Part shown: positions 61,746 to 64,000 of the stretch, in pieces
How the letters are laid out: the number at the start of each line of letters is the position of its first letter
Numbering within the stretch: the first letter of the stretch is position 1
Source of the DNA: CAWBOV01 sp963790525
Lineage (GTDB): Bacteria; Actinomycetota; Actinomycetes; Mycobacteriales; Jatrophihabitantaceae
Direction: 5' to 3'
Length of the DNA stretch: 64,000 nt
Assembly: GCA_963790525.1 (NCBI GenBank)
Contig: CAWBOV010000004.1
Location: 186,001 to 250,000 of the forward strand
Program-made: the position numbers and the translations under genes
The notes under the pieces: model-generated
What the model saw: the letters and a program-made list of their open reading frames with translations, nothing else
Told to the model about the DNA's origin: nothing
Databases searched by the model: none

Positions 61746-62915
61746 GTGGATCTGTTCGAGTTCCAGGCCAAGCAGCTGTTCGCCGAGCACGGGGTGCCCG
61801 TCGGCCTCGGTGAGGTCGCCTCGACACCGCAGGAGGCCGAGGCCATCGCCACCAGGATCGGTGGACCCGTCGTGGTCAAGGCCCAGGTCAAGGTGGGTGG
61901 CCGGGGCAAGGCCGGTGGCGTCAAGCTCGCCAAGACCCCGGCCGACGCCGCCGAGATCGCCGGCCAGATCCTGGGTATGGACATCAAGGGCCACACGGTG
62001 CACCGCGTGCTCGTGGACCCGGCCAGCGCGATCGAGGAGGAGTACTACGTCTCCTTCCTGCTGGACCGCTCCAACCGCACCTTCCTGGCCATGGCGTCCT
62101 ACGAGGGCGGCATGGAGATCGAGCAGCTCGCCGAGGAGCGCCCCGACGCGCTGGCCCGCGTCCCGATCGACGCCACGCAGGGCGTCGACGCCGCGAAGGC
62201 CGCCGAGATCGTGGCGGCGGCGAAGTTCCCGGCCGAGATCGCCGACCAGGTCGCGGCGATCCTGCTGCCGCTGTGGGCGACGTTCGTCGGTGCCGACGCC
62301 ACGCTCGTCGAGGTGAACCCGCTGGCCAAGGTCGCCGGGGGCGCCATCCTGGCACTGGACGGCAAGGTCACCCTCGACGAGAACGCCAACTTCCGCCAGC
62401 CCGGCAACGCCGGGCTCGAGGACACCGCGGCGACCGACCCGCTGGAGCAGCGCGCCAAGGAGAAGCACCTCAACTACGTCAAGCTCGACGGCGAGGTCGG
62501 CATCATCGGCAACGGGGCCGGCCTGGTCATGTCCACGCTGGACGTGGTCGCCTACGCCGGTGAGAAGCACGGCGGCGTGAAGCCGGCCAACTTCCTGGAC
62601 ATCGGCGGCGGCGCATCGGCCGAGGTCATGGCCAACGGGCTCGAGATCATCCTCTCCGACCCGGCCGTGCGCAGCGTCTTCGTCAACGTCTTCGGCGGCA
62701 TCACCGCCTGTGACGCGGTCGCCAACGGCATCGTCGGTGCCCTCGCGGTCCTCGGCGACGCCGCCACCAAGCCGCTCGTCGTCCGCCTGGACGGCAACAA
62801 CGTCATCGAAGGCCGGCGCATCCTGATCGAGGCGGCCCACCCGCTGGTCACCCTGGCCGACACCATGGACAGCGCCGCCGACAAGGCAGCCGAACTCGCG
62901 AACTCGGGAGTCTGA
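61746..62915 (+). CDS. sucC: Succinyl-CoA synthetase beta subunit
   Basis: ADP/GDP-forming succinyl-CoA ligase beta chain, 389 residues. The ATP-grasp start VDLFEFQAKQLFAEHGVPVGLG, KAQVKVGGRGKAGGVKLA, EYYVSFLLDRSNRTFLAMAS, VEVNPLAKV, ALDGKVTLDENANFRQ, and the CoA-ligase domain NGAGLVMSTLDVVAYAGEKHGGVKPANFLDIGGGAS followed by VNVFGGITACDAVANGIV. GTG 61746 gives the family N-terminus. sucD follows 5 bp later. Confidence 0.97.
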   Translation: MDLFEFQAKQLFAEHGVPVGLGEVASTPQEAEAIATRIGGPVVVKAQVKVGGRGKAGGVKLAKTPADAAEIAGQILGMDIKGHTVHRVLVDPASAIEEEYYVSFLLDRSNRTFLAMASYEGGMEIEQLAEERPDALARVPIDATQGVDAAKAAEIVAAAKFPAEIADQVAAILLPLWATFVGADATLVEVNPLAKVAGGAILALDGKVTLDENANFRQPGNAGLEDTAATDPLEQRAKEKHLNYVKLDGEVGIIGNGAGLVMSTLDVVAYAGEKHGGVKPANFLDIGGGASAEVMANGLEIILSDPAVRSVFVNVFGGITACDAVANGIVGALAVLGDAATKPLVVRLDGNNVIEGRRILIEAAHPLVTLADTMDSAADKAAELANSGV

Positions 62916-62920
62916 ACAGC

Positions 62921-63802
62921 ATGGCAATCTTTCTGAACGAGAACTCGAAGGTCATCGTCCAGGGCATGACCGGCTCCGAGGGGACCAAGCACACCGCGCG
63001 CATGCTCGCCTCGGGCACGCAGATCGTCGGAGGCGTCAACGCGCGCAAGGCCGGCACCAAGGTCGACTTCGGCGAGCACGGCAGCCAGCCGGTCTTCGGC
63101 ACCGTCGCCGAGGCGATGGCCGAGACCGGCGCGGACGTGTCGGTGCTCTTCGTCCCGCCGCCCTTCGCCAAGGACGCCGTGATGGAGGCCATCGACGCCG
63201 CGATCGGCCTGGCCGTGGTGATCACCGAGGGCATCCCGGTGCACGACTCGACGATCTTCTGGGCGTACGCGCAGGGCAAGTCCACCCGGATCATCGGCCC
63301 GAACTGCCCGGGCCTGATCAGCCCCGGCAAGTCCAACGCCGGCATCATCCCCGCCGACATCGCCCGCGCCGGGCGCATCGGCCTGGTGTCCAAGTCGGGC
63401 ACGCTGACCTACCAGATGATGTACGAGCTGCGCGACATCGGCTTCTCGACCGCGGTGGGCATCGGCGGCGACCCGGTCATCGGCACCACCCACATCGACT
63501 GCCTGCGGGCGTTCCAGGACGACCCGGAGACCGAGGCGATCGTGATGATCGGCGAGATCGGCGGCGACGCCGAGGAGCGGGCGGCGGCGTTCATCAAGGA
63601 CCACGTCACCAAGCCCGTCGTCGGCTACGTCGCGGGATTCACCGCGCCCGAGGGCAAGACGATGGGTCACGCCGGCGCCATCGTGTCGGGCTCGTCCGGC
63701 ACGGCTCAGGCCAAGCAGGAGGCCCTCGAGGCCGCCGGCGTCAAGGTCGGCAAGACGCCCAGCGCGACCGCGGGGCTCATGCGCGAGCTGCTCGGCGGCT
63801 GA
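62921..63802 (+). CDS. sucD: Succinyl-CoA synthetase alpha subunit
   Basis: Alpha chain, 293 residues, carrying the phosphohistidine. The CoA-binding Rossmann domain opens it (SKVIVQGMTGSEGTKHTARMLASGTQIVGGVNARKAG); GPNCPGLISPGKSNAGIIPADI and the catalytic His250 in GKTMGHAGAIVSGSSGTAQAK follow. It is the operon partner of sucC in the TCA cycle. Confidence 0.98.
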   Translation: MAIFLNENSKVIVQGMTGSEGTKHTARMLASGTQIVGGVNARKAGTKVDFGEHGSQPVFGTVAEAMAETGADVSVLFVPPPFAKDAVMEAIDAAIGLAVVITEGIPVHDSTIFWAYAQGKSTRIIGPNCPGLISPGKSNAGIIPADIARAGRIGLVSKSGTLTYQMMYELRDIGFSTAVGIGGDPVIGTTHIDCLRAFQDDPETEAIVMIGEIGGDAEERAAAFIKDHVTKPVVGYVAGFTAPEGKTMGHAGAIVSGSSGTAQAKQEALEAAGVKVGKTPSATAGLMRELLGG

Positions 63803-64000
63803 CCCGCGGACGCTGCCGGTCGGTCACGTGCCGACCGGCGGCCGCACGGGAGACGCCGCACATGTAGACAAAGTGTGACGTATCAGAATCCGTTCTGAGA
63901 ATTCCTTGAGGATTGCGAGCTGTGGTTCGTTCTCCGGCGCCGACCTAGGCGCTAGGTTCGCCGCAGATCGATCCGATCCGCCACGCGCGCCGCGCGCCGT
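63803..64000. other. Region after sucD with an inverted repeat
   Basis: No gene is visible up to the window edge. TCAGAA-TCCG-TTCTGA (63883-63898) is a perfect 6-bp inverted repeat, possibly an operator, and TAGGTT about 70 bp downstream could be a -10 box for a gene beyond the window. Confidence 0.35.

Noticed and set aside
61325..61813. 162-codon frame upstream of sucC
   Set aside because: Arg/Pro-rich, no ribosome binding site, overlaps the sucC start; typical of spurious frames in high-GC DNA.

Overview
The window is high-GC DNA (roughly 70% by eye, with almost all third codon positions G or C) and uses many GTG starts. Gene content points to an actinomycete: WhiB protein, actinobacterial L17 with an acidic tail, GuaB3, UvrD1/PcrA, an intracellular AroQ chorismate mutase, and a His-tailed GroEL1 next to GroES. 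From remembered gene order, the first 42 kb follow (inverted and with insertions) the Mycobacterium tuberculosis Rv3456c-Rv3396c block: rplQ-truA, rplM-rpsI, glmM, glmS, nnr, alr, tsaE, tsaB-rimI-tsaD, groES-groEL1, whiB3, guaB2, guaB3, guaA. The last 8 kb follow the Rv0948c-Rv0952 block: chorismate mutase, uvrD1, M23 peptidase, sucC, sucD. A non-mycobacterial actinomycete, most likely of the order Pseudonocardiales, is the best guess; the genus cannot be told.

Layout. 1-9.5 kb: end of the ribosomal-protein operon with truA, a small hydrolase, a frameshifted glycolate-oxidase-type flavoprotein, an ABC-F ATPase, rplM-rpsI-glmM, and a fused ECF sigma/anti-sigma/transmembrane protein with a Pro-Thr repeat. 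9.9-25.5 kb: MFS carrier, glmS, a possible small membrane protein, a ferredoxin-NADP reductase, acpS, nnr, alr, a lipase-like hydrolase, the tRNA t6A genes tsaE/tsaB/tsaD with rimI, an epoxide hydrolase, ppk2, and a SigE-type sigma factor overlapping a membrane-anchored beta-propeller protein. 25.5-42 kb: CIRCE-controlled groES-groEL, whiB3, a MacB-type ABC exporter, guaB2, three exported proteins, guaB3, corA, an SDR and guaA. 42-55.6 kb is accessory: VOC/globin pair, chromate transporter, TetR-SDR pair with twin operators, an arsenic locus (arsR / arsM-acr3-arsC), a 67-bp repeat pair, a LiaFSR-like PspC/kinase/regulator locus, and two oxidative or hydrolytic enzymes. 55.6-64 kb: chorismate mutase behind an aromatic-codon attenuator, uvrD1, a GT87 glycosyltransferase, an M23 peptidase and succinyl-CoA synthetase.

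How it fits together. The conserved genes serve translation (L17, L13, S9, pseudouridine, t6A), wall precursor synthesis (GlmM, GlmS, Alr, M23), purine nucleotide synthesis (GuaB2, GuaA, with GuaB3 of less certain role), protein folding and the TCA cycle. Envelope sensing recurs: a membrane-tethered sigma factor, a sigma/beta-propeller pair and a PspC two-component locus.

The strongest new observation is a complete transcription attenuator upstream of the chorismate mutase gene: a 21-residue leader peptide with the run FFYGY, a pause hairpin, an antiterminator pairing and a U-tailed terminator. A caution for the whole window: about ten genes, mostly in the accessory part, carry single-base frameshifts, nearly all +1, between perfectly conserved protein segments. 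This looks like base-calling error rather than decay.
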